From positions 16,511,314 through 16,575,313 of the forward strand of contig CM060127.1 of the NCBI GenBank assembly GCA_030522415.1: a stretch of DNA of 64,000 nt, in the 5' to 3' direction. Source of the stretch: Channallabes apus (Eukaryota > Chordata > Actinopteri > Siluriformes > Clariidae). Below the pieces are notes generated by a model. That model made no database searches. It saw nothing but the letters and a program-made list of their open reading frames with translations, and was not told the DNA's origin. Both the position numbers and the translations under genes were made by a program. Positions 1-12,200 of the stretch are shown piece after piece (the stretch's first letter is position 1; every line of letters starts with the position of its first letter).

Positions 1-307
1 TTACTGTACATGCTTGCTGTACACACACGTGTTTTACGCACACACGTGGTCACAATGTTATAGTAAACAGTACACACGTGGACGGTTGTTGATTATACCA
101 GTAAGAGACACGCACGATTACCCACAATTCTGCAGCACTAGAGAGAGAAAAACTGTTGGCTCAGTTGCGATCATGTGACGCTCGGCATTAAAACAAGAAG
201 TGCATACGTGATACATGATACTCGGTACTCGTAAACCAAATCAATAGTCAAAATGTATTAATCTTTGCTCGTCTTGCGGAACACTCGCAAACCGCTTTAC
301 TCGCAAT
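1..307 (+). repeat. MITE family copy A, cut by the window edge
   Basis: This is the right-hand part of a dispersed non-coding repeat that recurs at 27,643-28,304 (same orientation) and 33,039-33,615 (inverted). Shared blocks include TTGATTATACCAGTAAGAGA and the terminal block around CTTTGCTCGTCTTG, GGAACACTCGCAAACCG and TTACTCG. Full copies end in CAGTG next to TA, which suggests a Tc1/mariner-type non-autonomous element. The left part lies outside the window. Confidence 0.75.
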
Positions 308-310
308 CTG

Positions 311-863
311 AGGTTTCATTGGGGTTTTAAAAGAAACACATTTGATTGTAGAGCGCTATCACAGTGTTACCTTATCAGAAACAGTTATAGACTAGATCCT
401 ACTGTATTTACATAGCAACTAAAAACCCTAAAAAATACAAAGACAAGCTTGTTGTTAGGAGATTACTAAAGACAGGATATATTAAAATTTAATACCTTTT
501 AAGGGTATAACAAACTGTTCTTGTGGGAATTAAAAGATTTTACGTATATAAACAGGACCAGTTTAAGAAGCGTTGAATACTTAAATATCTATAGAATCTT
601 TGAACACGCCTAGCTCTGTACTCTGTACTGGCTCCTGAACAGTGCTCTAATTCAATTTAGTGCCACTTTAACAGCATTAAAGGGTATAAAACATCACAGG
701 ACAGTTCCAGGAATCAGGTCTTAATAAGATGCTTTCATGTTTATTGTTCTGCTTCTTACCTTTTGGTGAGGTGAATAATCATCCACAGTGCTGTAAGGAA
801 ACAGGAAAAGAGGAAAGACTGATTAGAAAGAGACGAATACATGAAAGAAGATAGTAACCACAC

Positions 864-936
<73 letters not shown>

Positions 937-1499
937 CTTCTGACACAGCTGTCAGACACAGAGACAGACTGAGCTTTTCACAGCTGGTGGTGTGAAGCAC
1001 TGAGTCATCGCACTGCAGCAAAGAGACACCACCCTGAACACGGCAACGAGGAGGCTCGCTCTGAATCCATAAGTCTGTCAGCGGCGTCAGACGTCCCTGC
1101 CTGTCTCCTTCTCTAAACCCTGTATAAAACACCCGAGCTCAGGAAGTGAAGGAGACAATGACTCTCCCTCAGCTGCTTTTTGGATTCGCTTAACACAGCT
1201 TCAGTGTGTGTAACAACACTGACTTTGTCTTTAGTGAACTAATAACAGACTCTGTATCTGACTTGCAGGTACAGAAAACAGTCTTTGTGCACCAACACAA
1301 AGACTGCAAACAGCCTAATAAACTGCCATTTATGCGATCATCGTGAAAGGATGCTTATATCACTTCACCAATTGCATGTTCTTTACCCACTATCATGTAA
1401 ACATTGCTGAAATACAGAATTAAACAAGAAGCTGTTGGCTCTTGTGTTCCTAAAACATTTTATCTGTACAGATCCTTCATGTATTCATTTTCTAACAAT
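311..1499. other. Non-coding stretch, nothing recognised except a CA microsatellite
   Basis: Likely intron or flank of the rapgef5 gene, since the next rapgef5 exons are expected further left. I see no splice-bounded coding block on either strand. Long open frames across 756-1132 are translations of the CA/TG microsatellite at 857-932. One TACTGTA heptamer lies at 400. Confidence 0.5.
857..932. repeat. (CA)n microsatellite
   Basis: About 36 nearly perfect CA units with one CG interruption near the left end. It creates false long open frames on the minus strand. Confidence 0.95.
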
Positions 1500-1524
1500 A
1501 ATCAGATTTTATAAAACTGGTTAT

Positions 1525-1680
1525 TTAATAATTAAAGCCCTTCCTGATGTGATCCTCCCATTTTATCCGGGGTTGGGACCGGCACTGCATCCAATGGTTG
1601 AGGTTTGGGCATTGGCTGGGAATTGAACATGGTCCTAATTCGTGCCAGGTGAGAAACCTACAGTACCACTAATGCCCGCA
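1525..1680 (-). repeat. tRNA-derived SINE-like fragment
   Basis: Read on the minus strand it has a SINE head of the type seen elsewhere in fish, with a TAGTGG box followed by GGTTTCTCACC and a B-box-like GTTCAATTCCC. A TACAGTA heptamer at 1659-1665 falls inside the promoter-like head. The body downstream of the B box is degenerate. Confidence 0.5.
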
Positions 1681-2087
1681 AGTGCAATGTTCATTAACCT
1701 TGTTGCGTGAAAAAATGCATTCCCAAGTTCAGCTGAGATGATCATATGAAGCTTCTGCACTCCTGCTCATTGAATTGATACCTTTTATATATAAAGTTGA
1801 GTAAAGTGTTGATAAGGGTGTATACAGTGTATATATAAGTTTTAGCTTTGTGGCCCTGGAAAACCAAAAGGCTTTGTGGGCAAGACAAGCCTAAGACTAT
1901 TATTTAGTCTTAGTAACGTTGTGCAAGATTACATAAGAGGTTCTTGTGATGGAATGGCTGTTTATAGCTGCTACAATGCACGGAACTCGTCTCAGAGACA
2001 CTCTACAGTACAACATTAAGTCTAATTACAAATGTATGAAAATAAGGCGGTTAAATTCCAGACTCAGTGTTAGTGTAAGGGACTCAC

Positions 2088-2179
2088 TGTCTGCGGCGTA
2101 TTAATTTCTGGAATTCCTTCAGGTCCTTTTCCAGTGTGGGGAACTCGTAGACGTCTTCCAGCACGTAGCGGTACAGTGT
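2088..2179 (-). CDS. rapgef5: rapgef5 internal exon: end of REM domain
   Basis: This is a 92-bp exon with acceptor CTCTACAG and donor GTGAGT. It starts at a codon boundary directly after the exon at 6342-6486. It reads TLYRYVLEDVYEF...LEKDLKEFQKLIRRR and ends with two bases (CA) of a split codon. The human RAPGEF5 protein, as I recall it, has TIYRNVLDDVYEY...LEKELKEFQKIL...RRH at the same place, so the split codon probably encodes the His. The segment is the last helical part of the REM domain, which braces the catalytic CDC25 domain that loads GTP on Rap. The following exons (linker, RA and GEF domains) are outside the window to the left. Confidence 0.85.
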
Positions 2180-4234
2180 CTGTAGAGAGGATTCATAAAC
2201 TGAGAGGCGAAAAATCTGTTTTGTAGTTTTTGCATGATTTAAGCATCTGCTGCAGGACAGATTAAATCGACTCATTGTTTTGCCTTAATGTCTTTGGAGA
2301 AGAATTATACGTAGGCTGATTGGATAATGTGTGTTTAATCCAAGGACAAACTGCACAAAATGACAGATGACAGATAAGCAAGTGTGGTTTTTATAGGTTA
2401 AATAAAATGATATGCTTCTACATATCAGCTGGACTGAGATATTCAACAAATACCGTACGTATTGAGCATCTGTCTACATGGGTGTGATATTTTGCCCCAC
2501 ATCATTCTTATCGTATTTTTAATTAGCCCTTTCTTTATTATGACACTTATCAACAATAATCGTTGAACTATTTATACGTCTAAGATAATGATCAGGTGTC
2601 ACTCCATGCAGATGATCTAGAACAATTTTCATAGCCATAAATTTACATAATTAACAAGGAGAAAGCCATCCTGCTACCTGGTATAATGCTTGAGTTGCCA
2701 TTTGGAATGAAGGTCTCTTTTAGTGATATACAGAACAATAACTCAGAATAAATTCCTCATTTCAAAGGAGTTTGAACTACATCCATGAAATATAGAGAAG
2801 TACACTGGGTGTTGCTGCCTCACACCTCTAGGTTTCCTTGTTCGATCCTGAGCTCAGGTTACTTTATGCTTTTTACAGTTCCCTCTTGCTGTCTGAAAAT
2901 CTGCAGTCTGGCAGTCTGGCTACAATAAATAGCTCTTCAGGTAAAATAGTTGGACCGAGGTGAACTCTTCTGCCTAGCACAACATCAGTGTTGATTGGAT
3001 ACGGCTATAGATCCACCAATAGTCATATTTCATGCTCTGATAAGAGGAACAGCGTAAACTGAAGAAACACACACTTCATGCCTTACATCTCTCCTCCACG
3101 GCTCTTATCTTTGTACCCGTAACAGCTCATATCCGGAGATGCTACACTCAGTGGGGTGACCTCCATAAACCTGCACAAGCGACTGGAGGACAGCCCGCCA
3201 TTGCGACGTCCCACGGTTGCCATGGGAACAAGTGAGTGGAAAAGGCAGCAGTACGAGATGTGTACTGTATATCTCACAACTGAAAGTGAGCACTGAGAAT
3301 CGAATTGGGCTTGGAAAAAAAAAAAAACACAGTAGCTTGAGAAAATGAGAACCCAGCTGCTAGAATAAGATCCAGTGTTGAGTGATTGATGTAGATCTCA
3401 GCTCAGCTCAGCTCATCGCACTAAAAATACCGCTGATCCATCTGCTCCCACACATCGCCCTCTGTTTCCCTCATCAGCGCAGTGAGCCGACCGGTTCTAA
3501 TCACCGCCGCCGTTATCACCATCCTCGACTCGTCCCCTTCCCGTCTTACACAGATCTAATGTCTTTCGCCCTGTACGACACGCTAAATAGTCTTCTAATG
3601 GCCGTGTTTGTTTGTATCCTCTGGCGGAATGTGTGGAACCCGAGCGAGGAGTAGGAGATGGATAGGGAGGAAAATAAGAGGCATCTGGAGGGAAAGCGGG
3701 AGGAAAACGATTAAAAGCATCAAGTCCCAGCATGTGGCGGTGGCATTCCCCAAAGAGCTAAAGTAATCTTGTGAACGTGTCGTGATACACAACACATGGT
3801 TAAGGGGGAGGTGTATGGAGTGATGGGCATGTAGGAAGACAGGTGCGATATACAGTACTAGGTGTTACAGCTCATTGCTGTAGTGGTGACGAGAACTCGG
3901 TGATCACACATGCAATTTATTACGTAGGAAGAACTGGGAACATCTCGAACCTGGCCACAAGAAAGGCTATAAACATCAAAAGTTCCAAAATGTTTGTTAA
4001 TGGTTGAGGTGAAAGACCCCTCAGATAATGGTGTGCTCCGAATGGCTAGTAGTTACCTGTAACGTGGACTGTAATTGTTCATCACTTTGGCAAGCAGACA
4101 AGCACAATTACCCAAAGAGACACAGAGCTCACATGAGACCTGCCATTAATTTTATGCACAGTTCATTTTAATCAGGGACAAGCAACATTAGTATTCCTTC
4201 TGAATAATAGCAATTTGCAGGGATGGGAATCACC

Positions 4235-4560
4235 CCAGCACGGTGGTGTAGTGGTTAGCACTGTCACCTTCACTTCAAGGGTCCAGGTTTTATTCCCAAT
4301 CTCTTCTGCATGGAGTTTGCATGTTCTCCCTGTGCTTTATGGGTTTCCTCTGGGTACTCCGGTCCATAGTCACTCCAAAAGCCTGCAGATTAGGCTAATT
4401 GTTGTTCCCAAATTGCCCGTAGTGTGTGTGTGTGCGCCCTGTGATGGATTGGCACCCAGTCTAGGGTGTACCCCGCCTCATGCCCTAAGCCTCCAGGGAT
4501 AGGCTCCAGGCCCCCCTCGACCCTGAATACAGGAAAAAGCGCTATAGATGATTGAGTGAG
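4235..4560 (+). repeat. tRNA-derived SINE, full length, plus strand
   Basis: It begins with CACGGTGGTGTAGTGGTTAG (tRNA-like A box), continues with a B-box-like GGTCCAGGTT, the common fish block GCATGGAGTTTGCATGTTCT and GATGGATTGGCACCC, and ends near AGCGCTATAGATGATTGAGTG. Other copies lie at 19,413-19,816 and 55,966-56,165 (both minus strand), with a stub near 59,408. Confidence 0.85.
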
Positions 4561-5228
4561 TGACGAAATCACCAGTGAATTTGAATAAGTCTGGTTTAAA
4601 ATGAATAATTATGCACTCGTCCTAATCCTTATTGTTTTTAAAATACTTGCTCACAGTCAGGGACTTGAACGCTGAACGCTACACATGATCCAAGACTAAG
4701 AAGCCGATAACACGAGCTGGCTTTACAACAAAGAAAACACAAGTCTCCAGTGTCAGCACTGAGTAACTGTATGTTTCCATTACTGGAAAGAAGTTGAATG
4801 CTCTTAGTGATGTAAAAAGCTGTGTTTTTTTTTTTTTTTAGCATCAAGATTGAAGGATAAAAAGAGACATCGGTAAGGAAGCACACTACAGCTGTAGCCG
4901 CCCGGGAAATAAACAAGAACAGAAACATTTCCAATAAAACGTACCTACAGTAAGAACAGTTCAAACGTACTAATTCATGAATTAAATATTGTATACAAAT
5001 TGATCATTTACGTATACAGTAGGCAGCATGGTCCAGTTGGTTCATATAGAGTACTTCTTGTTAATGCAAAGTCCCTTGAAGCTGCTTGTAGGGACTTTTT
5101 TTTATCTGCCCTATTAATTGGGTTGAAGAGCTAAGCAATGTTTAGAAAATCAGAATGTGGAAACAGTAACAAAGTACAGAAGAGGACTGCACAATTACTG
5201 TAACATTATTATACAGTATAACTCTAAT

Positions 5229-5229
<1 letters not shown>

Positions 5230-5277
<48 letters not shown>
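5230..5277. repeat. (CA)n microsatellite
   Basis: About 23 perfect CA units. The 85-residue open frame across it is a translation of the repeat. Confidence 0.95.
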
Positions 5278-5280
<3 letters not shown>

Positions 5281-5501
5281 CCTCACATTTCATACATTTC
5301 ATCCAACAAAATAAGCTATTTACCAGACTCAAGTCATATAAACGTCATTATATGAAAGAGTTGAAGAAATGCATAACACTATATATGGATAGTTTTTATA
5401 GATACTGTATATAAGCGTGTTTTTTTAATACAGTATATTGATAACATTATGACAAAGTGAGTGCCAAGCTGATATTATATATTGGCTATGTAAATAAAAT
5501 G

Positions 5502-5503
<2 letters not shown>

Positions 5504-5533
<30 letters not shown>
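5504..5533. repeat. (ATT)n microsatellite
   Basis: About ten ATT units inside the rapgef5 intron. Confidence 0.9.
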
Positions 5534-5534
<1 letters not shown>

Positions 5535-5639
5535 GGATGCCGTTATACCATTTCCAAAGATAATAATGATACTGAAACCTTGAGCATTCGAAAATTACCT
5601 TTCTGAGATTTATTTCTAACTAGAATCAGTTCATCAGAG

Positions 5640-5935
5640 GGACAACCCATGTGAGATGTTTTGGAGATAAAGTCAGAGAGGCCAGATTGAGGTGGTTTGG
5701 ACATGTTCAGAGGAGAGAATGTGAATATATCAGTTGAAGGATGCTGAGGTTGGAACTGCCAGGCAGGAGGTCTAGAGGAAGACCAAAGAGGAGATTTATG
5801 GATGCAGTGAGAGAGGACATGAAGTTAGTTGGTGTGAGAGAAGAGGATGCAGAGGATAGGGTTAGATGGAGGCAGATGAAAGACAAAGAAGAAAGGAGAA
5901 GATTTCTAACTTTAAAAAATATCATTGTGTAAATA
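5640..5935 (+). pseudogene. C-terminal fragment of a non-LTR retrotransposon ORF2
   Basis: The plus strand encodes RWFGHVQRRE, then LELPGRRSRGRPKRRFMDAV and REEDAEDRVRWRQM. In fish genomes this is the tail of a very common LINE reverse-transcriptase polyprotein. The reverse-transcriptase core is missing, so it is a 5'-truncated dead copy. I did not assign a clade. Confidence 0.75.
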
Positions 5936-6341
5936 TTTAAAAATTCTTATTGTGGAAGAATACATAATTAAACACCATGATAAAAAAATATGCAGCTGTC
6001 GCAACACTTGTGTGCACTGCAAATATAAAAAATATAAATAAAATAATATAATAAAATTCTATCAAATCTCTTTATTCCAACCAAACAAACAAAATAAGTC
6101 CCAAATGAAAGAACTGGAATACTTTTCTTCTTCACTTGTTACATAATTGGAGCAAATTTAATTTGATATCTGAGCTCTATTTTAGTATCGGCTCGATAGT
6201 ACTTTTGAATATCGGTTCAGCTTTAAGACAGCTGTTTAAAAACGCTCAAGAAATCTAAAACCTCAATCTAAACCCAGCACGAGTCTCTGTACCCTGTTCA
6301 TTGTAAAAGAATTCGAATGTCATCTGAAGGCTAGAAATTAC

Positions 6342-6486
6342 CTTCATGAAGAGTTTGACGTGCTCTTCCTCCCGCAGGAAGTCTTTATACAGAGAGGTCC
6401 ACTGTGAGACGAGGTGCAGGACCTTCCTCTTCCTGTAGAGGGCCTCCTTTCCTTCCTCCTTGCCACGGCAGCGCTTAGTGCAATAA
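6342..6486 (-). CDS. rapgef5: rapgef5 internal exon: REM domain, downstream of a U12 intron
   Basis: This is a 145-bp exon with a standard donor (AAG|GTAATT). Its upstream boundary is an AC acceptor of a U12-type intron. With that boundary the protein reads (H)YCTKRCRGKEEG, then YRKRKVLHLVSQWTSLYKDF and REEEHVKLFMK. It aligns without gaps to what I recall of human RAPGEF5 (HYSAKKYQGKEEN, then RKRKVLHLVSQW). An AG acceptor four bases downstream of the CACT at 6480-6477 would lose these residues and break the alignment. REM domains act as a structural support for the CDC25 catalytic domain. Confidence 0.85.
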
Positions 6487-6660
6487 GTGAGCCCATGTTA
6501 AGGGCCAAAACCAACAGAAATGTGAAGATAAGATACTGATGGTTACCAGATCTGGTACAGTATATCGTCTCTTATATAAAGATATATCAAAATAATAAAA
6601 ATGAATCTCATCATCTACAAAGCAATTCAGAAAGTTAATTTTTACAATCAGGAAGGATAT
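6487..6660 (-). other. rapgef5: U12-type AT-AC intron in rapgef5 (174 bp)
   Basis: On the minus strand the intron starts ATATCCTTCC (6660-6651), which matches the U12 AT-AC donor consensus ATATCCTT. A branch-site match CCCTTAAC lies at 6504-6497, and the intron ends CTCAC at 6487, about 11 nt after the branch adenosine, the usual spacing. No GT donor fits: reading on from the exon meets an in-frame TGA eight bases into the intron. Confidence 0.85.
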
Positions 6661-6739
6661 TGGCCAAGCAGCGCCTGGCAGAGATCGTTGGTGGACATGA
6701 AGACCAGATACGTGAGCAGAAAGTCATCCAGGAGCATCT
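6661..6739 (-). CDS. rapgef5: rapgef5 internal exon: start of REM domain
   Basis: This is a 79-bp exon with acceptor TTACAG. The first two bases complete a split Glu codon from the exon at 21,586. It reads (E)MLLDDFLLTYLVFM, then STNDLCQALLG, and ends with CA of a split His codon. This is the first helix pair of the REM domain. The related human segment is LLDDFLLTYTVFM...DDLCQALLRH. The 3' boundary is the ATATCC donor of the U12 intron. Confidence 0.88.
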
Positions 6740-7439
6740 CTGTAACACAACAAGAGAAAACATACAGTACAGTCACATGGCTGAAATGTAGAAAAAGCAA
6801 CACGCAGATTTTCAGGCACCTGCTCACATAAGGTGAACGCAAATAAATAAATAATAATAATAAAAAAAGTCATGAAATCTAAAACCAGTGCTGCGCTCAT
6901 TACCCAGACAGAGACATTAGCAAAATACAGTAATGAAAAAATAAACCCTTGTAATACCCAGGACAGCACGACACACTGAACTGAAGAGCTCGCAGGCTCG
7001 ATTAATCTGAAAAACCTGCATGTCTACACCAACTTGGCTTCGATGCGTTTACTGGTGTGTATGAGCCTGAGGGGAAGAACAAACCATAAACATGTTCTCG
7101 CTAATCTTTCTCATGCCTTGAGAGCGAACAGGCTTTGTTCTGCTCGTTTATCTGTCATTACTGTGCTGAATCTATTTTCTAATGGCTGCACAAAGCAGAC
7201 ACCTGATCCTTATCAGCATCAAATCCTCAGCTTCAGTTCATTCTTCAGTCAGACACTACGGTACACACCCACTATGTACTGTGCACAACTGTAAAAATGA
7301 CAAGTGAATTTTTATAGTACTGTATATACCTGATATTCCATATTGTGCATTATTGGGTTTTTACTACAATACACACTGATATATTCATATTTTCAAGATT
7401 AATAATGTCATTCATTGATCTAGTCACTAGATCATCTGT

Positions 7440-7800
7440 CCATTCACTAGTTTAATGTTCGTCCATCCATCCAACCATCTTCTCATCCAGTCACCATTTT
7501 GTCCAAGAAACCAACACTAATCCATCCAATTATGCAACAATCCATAGGTTTGATCATCCATCCATTGAATAATGTGTCCATCCATCAATACACCCATCCA
7601 TACTGTATATACTTCCATCCTTCCCTTTATCCAATCATGTATCCACACACTTAATGTATATCTTATATAACATTTATCCACTATTCACATTCTAAAATCT
7701 ATTTATCCATACATCTAATTATCCAACCATCCGTCCATTCACCTACTTATTTAATCATCCATCTGTCCCTCTCTCCCTCCCTCCCTCCATCCATCCCCAT
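7440..7800 (+). repeat. Degenerate (CCAT)n array
   Basis: Repeated CATCCATC-type words with many substitutions over about 360 bp, an old expanded tetranucleotide repeat. Confidence 0.75.
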
Positions 7801-7845
7801 TAACTTAAATACACACAGTTTTAACTACAATGATTATAAATGACA

Positions 7846-8485
7846 ATGCCTGGCCAAAAAAGAGGTTGTACACTCTAAGATTCCATTCAATTGTTTTGTT
7901 CACACTATGTGCAAAAAAAATCTTATTTGGATAAGAATTCCCTTATCGTCCTTTTCCTAAACCCCACTGGATTATATAGCGTGTGTCCAAATCAATTCTG
8001 TCTGTGCCATCAGGGAGGAAAAGTGGTACAGTGGCCACTATGCATGTTGGTTGCATCATGTCATGGCCTTCCCTTCTGACCGTGACATGCCTATTACTTT
8101 GGTATAGGGTCAGTCTGGACCGCATTGCTCCAAAGCCCAATGTCTATGCTCCCTAACAAATTGATGCATTTTAAAAAAAATTAGTCTCACTAACAAAATA
8201 TTGTACAGTATATACATCTTCTCATTGACACACAACTGGTTAATCCCAGTCCTGAGTCCTCATCACAGTGTGCGTATGCAAATGCTCTTACTTTCACTAT
8301 TTAACATATCACTACTTCTGTAAAGTTGATTCCTCAGCACTAACATTCCATTTTCTAATAAGGTGTTGAAGGTTTCATAACCCAGTTCCAGTCATTTCAA
8401 ATCTCCTTAGTTGTTTTCTTTAGTTGATGCAGCCCAATAATTTGACCCTTCTGAATCGGTGACTTGTTTTTGGCCAGGCATTGTG
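7846..8485. mobile_element. Tc1-like DNA transposon relic with TGCCTGGCCAAA ends
   Basis: The left end is ATGCCTGGCCAAAAA at 7846 and the right end TTTTTGGCCAGGCATT near 8470-8485, an inverted pair. The interior has no intact frame. A related relic starts at 18,552 and shares GTGCCATCAGGGA and the block GGTACAGTGGCCACTATG (8027-8044; 18,832-18,849). Confidence 0.65.
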
Positions 8486-8869
8486 TATCAAATAAGGATT
8501 ATACTGTATCTACATCTCTATTCGTAAACATAACGAGTTATTATATACTCTTATTTTAATACTCAATATGGAAGAAGACTTTTTATATATAGATTTCTTT
8601 TAATATATTCATATATTCCATATTCACATATTCTGTAATAAAAATATGTAAGGGTACTAATATACTAAAACAACAAAGATTAATTATGAAGGACATTACT
8701 TATGGTGTTAAAAACATTTGATAACGTAGCAATTTATTTAAAATGCAAAAACAATATTTACTGTTTTTGAAACATCCCTGAATTGTTAGTGACCTGTTCA
8801 TAAACAAAAGGACAGAAGTACTGACCATCATCCTGTGCATTAGTGAGAGCAAATACATTTCTAGGACAC

Positions 8870-8965
8870 ACACTATATAATCCAGTGGGGTTTAGGAAAA
8901 GGACGATAAGGCAATTTTTATCCAAATAAAAAAATTTTGTACATAGTGTGAACAAAACAACAGAA
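8870..8965. repeat. Inverted partial copy of the 7,893-7,988 segment
   Basis: The segment from GGACACACACTATATAATCC through AGTGTGAACAAAAC is the reverse complement of 7,893-7,988, with few differences. The two arms are separated by about 880 bp. The common translation (LIVLFLNPTGLYSVCP) is shared because of the repeat and does not show that it is a gene. Confidence 0.8.
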
Positions 8966-9137
8966 GTGCTGAAAGATTGATCTCTCTCTTTCTCTCTCAT
9001 ACACACAGGCATTAACACACGCCTCCTCCATTCCCTAGTGATGAATTTCCATTTTCATCTTTATCATACGTCTTCTCTGTGCTGACACAGCACGGCCCCA
9101 TGAGACAGCCAGCCGAGACCTGTCTCAGCTTTGACCC

Positions 9138-9178
9138 AGAGAGAGAGAGCGAGAGAGAGAGAGCGAGAGAGAGAGAGT
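9138..9178. repeat. GA microsatellite flanking the LINE 3' end
   Basis: An imperfect AGAGAG run with AGCG interruptions. A similar run with the same AGCGAGAGAG interruption sits at the other end of the LINE (14,659-14,682). Confidence 0.9.
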
Positions 9179-9280
9179 TAAATGCTCTTTATTACTAGAG
9201 ATTACGCTTTGTTAATTCACTTGTTTCAACAATTTCATCATATCATGTCACATCACATGGGTACCAAAGAAAAAAATAAA

Positions 9281-12200
9281 CTACAGCAAATGTGAAAACG
9301 ATAACTCTTCTTCAACAACTGAGCACAATGCCCCATTACGACACCATTTCATGTCAAAAGTTATCAAATCCTTTATAGACTTATAAAAACAAAAATCAAT
9401 CAGCACTCGTGATTTCACCAAATTTAAAAACATTGCCACCACGTCTCCACCACGCAGTCCTTCAACCTTATTTTTCCTGCTCATATAAATGGCTAACTTA
9501 GCCTGACCTAAAACAAAATTCAAAAGCTGACATGTAACTTCATTAGATCGAACAAACTTAAAACCAAAGATAAACATTTTCATTGAAAACAATTCATTAA
9601 AGGAGATGAAAATTTTTTCCATAAGTAAAAATAGAGGTTTTAGTCTGTCACATTCCATGAAGGCATGAAAGACGGTTTCTCTTTTTGAACAGAAAGGGCA
9701 ATCAGCAATGACTTCAGGATTAATGACTGAAACAAAAGCATTAACTGCAATGGCGCAGTGAAGAAGTCTCCACTGTATATCTCCTGCCCGTTTAGATAAC
9801 GGTGGCTTATACAGTGACCTCCATTCAGGTTTTACATTTTCTTCTAAACCCAGTACTTTACGCCAAGGCGTGTCAACTTTTTCATTCAGTACTTTTTTGT
9901 TAAAAACTTTAACACATATTTTATAAAAAGCTTTGCCAGTAGCTGTAGACAAGTTTAAACACAAGGGTTTATCAGCATCTAGATAAGGTCCCTTACAACC
10001 CTCCATTTTGGGTAGCAAGGTAAATAAAGGGAAACAATCTTCAGAGTTGGTATCATTTGTTCGTTCATCATTGTCCATCAGGAGATTTTTTTCTTCATCG
10101 CTGACCAGTGTCTTCCAGTTCTGTAACATCTGTTTAACAGTCCGCAAGGACCTGATTTTTAGACAAACGGCCACTTCTTCTGTTTTTTCAAGATCTATCC
10201 CAGCAACACGAATCAAGCGGCCAAAAGTAACAATCTGTGAGTTCATCAACAGTGCATTGAGTCCATGATAGAAGGAATTGTCCTTTGTTAAGTCAAAACG
10301 CGCTCCATTTATTAAAGGCTCTTCCAAAAGCCAGTGGAGAGAAGGTGTTGTCTCACTTCTCTGCAAATCAAATAGGCTCCAAACCTTAAAGAGATTATTA
10401 TAAAACACTGGCAGTCTACTCACATTCAGTTTAAGGGGGTCCATTAAAAACAAGGATTTATCCAACCCCAAACCTGCAACATTATGCAAAATGGAGCATG
10501 TAACAGCCCGCCAACCATTCATTGTGGATCCATACAAAAATCTTTGTAAAAATTGCAAACGGAATGCTGCTATTCTGCTTTTTAGTTGTATTAAACCATG
10601 ACCACCCTCTTCTTTAGGTAAATACAACACATTCTGTGGCACCCAATGCAAGTTATCCCAAAAAAAATTTATTAAGACTCCTTGAATTTCTATCAATAGT
10701 TGTGAGGGAGGATCTAAACAGGCAAGCCTGTGCCAAAGGCTGGAGGCTACTAAATTGTTCACAATTAATATTCTCCCTTTGTATGACATCTTTGGTATTA
10801 ACCATTTCCATTTGTCAAGTCTACCTTTCACTTTATCAGCAACCCCTTCCCAGTTTTTCTGGATGAACATTTCATCTCCCAAATACACACCTAGGTACTT
10901 AAACCCTCTTGTTCCCCAGTTCAAACCATCAGGAAGGCTAGGTTTCCCTTTTAGCCACTGTCCAATTAAAAGTGCTTCACTCTTGCTCCAATTAACTTTT
11001 GCAGATGATAAAGCTTTAAAATCTTCTAAGATTTCCATTAATACTTTGACGTCATTTTGCCCATTAATTAAAACCACCACATCATCAGCATAGGCAGATA
11101 AAATGATATTGTTTTTACAATCAGGAAGATTCAGTCCGCAAACTTTTTCTCTCAATTGTTGTAACAAAGGTTCTATAGCAAGAGAGTATAACATTCCAGA
11201 CAAGGAACAACCTTGTCTTATGCCCCTGTGAACCTTAAAAGGAGTGCATAAGCCACCGTTTATTTTCAGCACACTTTCAACATCACCATAGAGAACTTTC
11301 ACTTTGTCAATAAAATCCTGACAAATTCCAAAAGCTTCTAATGTTCTCCACAAGTAAGGGTGCTCAACCCTATCAAAAGCTTTTTCCTGGTCTAGAGAAA
11401 TAAGTCCAATATTAACACCAAGCAACTTGGAGACATCAAACATATCTCGCATAAGATTAATATTGTCAAAAATAGACCTACCCGGAACACAATAGGTCTG
11501 ATCTGGATGCACCACCTGATCAATTACCTTTGTTAACCTGTTAGCTAGAGCTTTAGAAAGCAGTTTATAGTCGGAGCATAAAAGTGAGACGGGACGCCAG
11601 TTCTTAATTTCTAAAAGGTCTCCTTTTTTGGGAAGAAGAGTGATGACCGCTCTACGGCTACTTACCGGCAACTTGCCTGAGGCCAAACTGTCATTGAGCA
11701 CGTGCAAAAGATCGTCCCCTACCTCTGTCCAAAAGAATTTATAAAATTCAACCGGAAGTCCATCGATTCCAGGGACTTTTCCAGAATCCATGTCTTGTAG
11801 GGCCTTGTACAGCTCATCCAGGCTTAAAGTGCCTGAGAGATCTGCATTGGCCCCCTCTGACATTTGGTTCAGGCCTACAAAGAAAGAATTCTCAGAATCC
11901 CACCCTGCTCTCAACTCATTCTTATACAAGTTTTCATAAAATGTACAAGCTCTTTTACGTATTTCTACGTGACTAGTTAAAATGTCTCCTGTCTCAGAGC
12001 GCAAAATATGCAGAAAACGTTTTTGCCCATTTTTCTTTTCAAGACTAAAAAAATATTTAGATGGTGCATCCATCTGTTCAGTGCTTAAAAAACGGGAACG
12101 AATCAGAGCTCCTTGTGTTTTTAATCCCAGTAGGTCTGCTAGCTGTGTTTTTTTGTTTGAGATCATCTCTGCGTAGTTTTTATTATTTGTGGATTCAACT

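Larger units (their letters stand above)
2180..6341 (-). other. rapgef5: rapgef5 intron (4.16 kb, U2 type)
   Basis: The intron runs from donor GTAATT at 6341 to acceptor CTACAG at 2180. It contains a SINE (4235-4560), a CA microsatellite, an ATT repeat and a LINE tail fragment (5640-5935). Nine TACTGTA/TACAGTA heptamers lie in it. I saw no other coding exon. An open block at 3083-3293 was considered and rejected. Confidence 0.8.

Noticed and set aside
756..1132. Two overlapping minus-strand open frames
   Set aside because: They are translations of the CA microsatellite with short unrelated ends.
3083..3293. Minus-strand block with two open frames (for example SQWRAVLQSLVQVYGG)
   Set aside because: It looked like an exon, but there is no convincing acceptor and no donor in phase, and I recognise no family.
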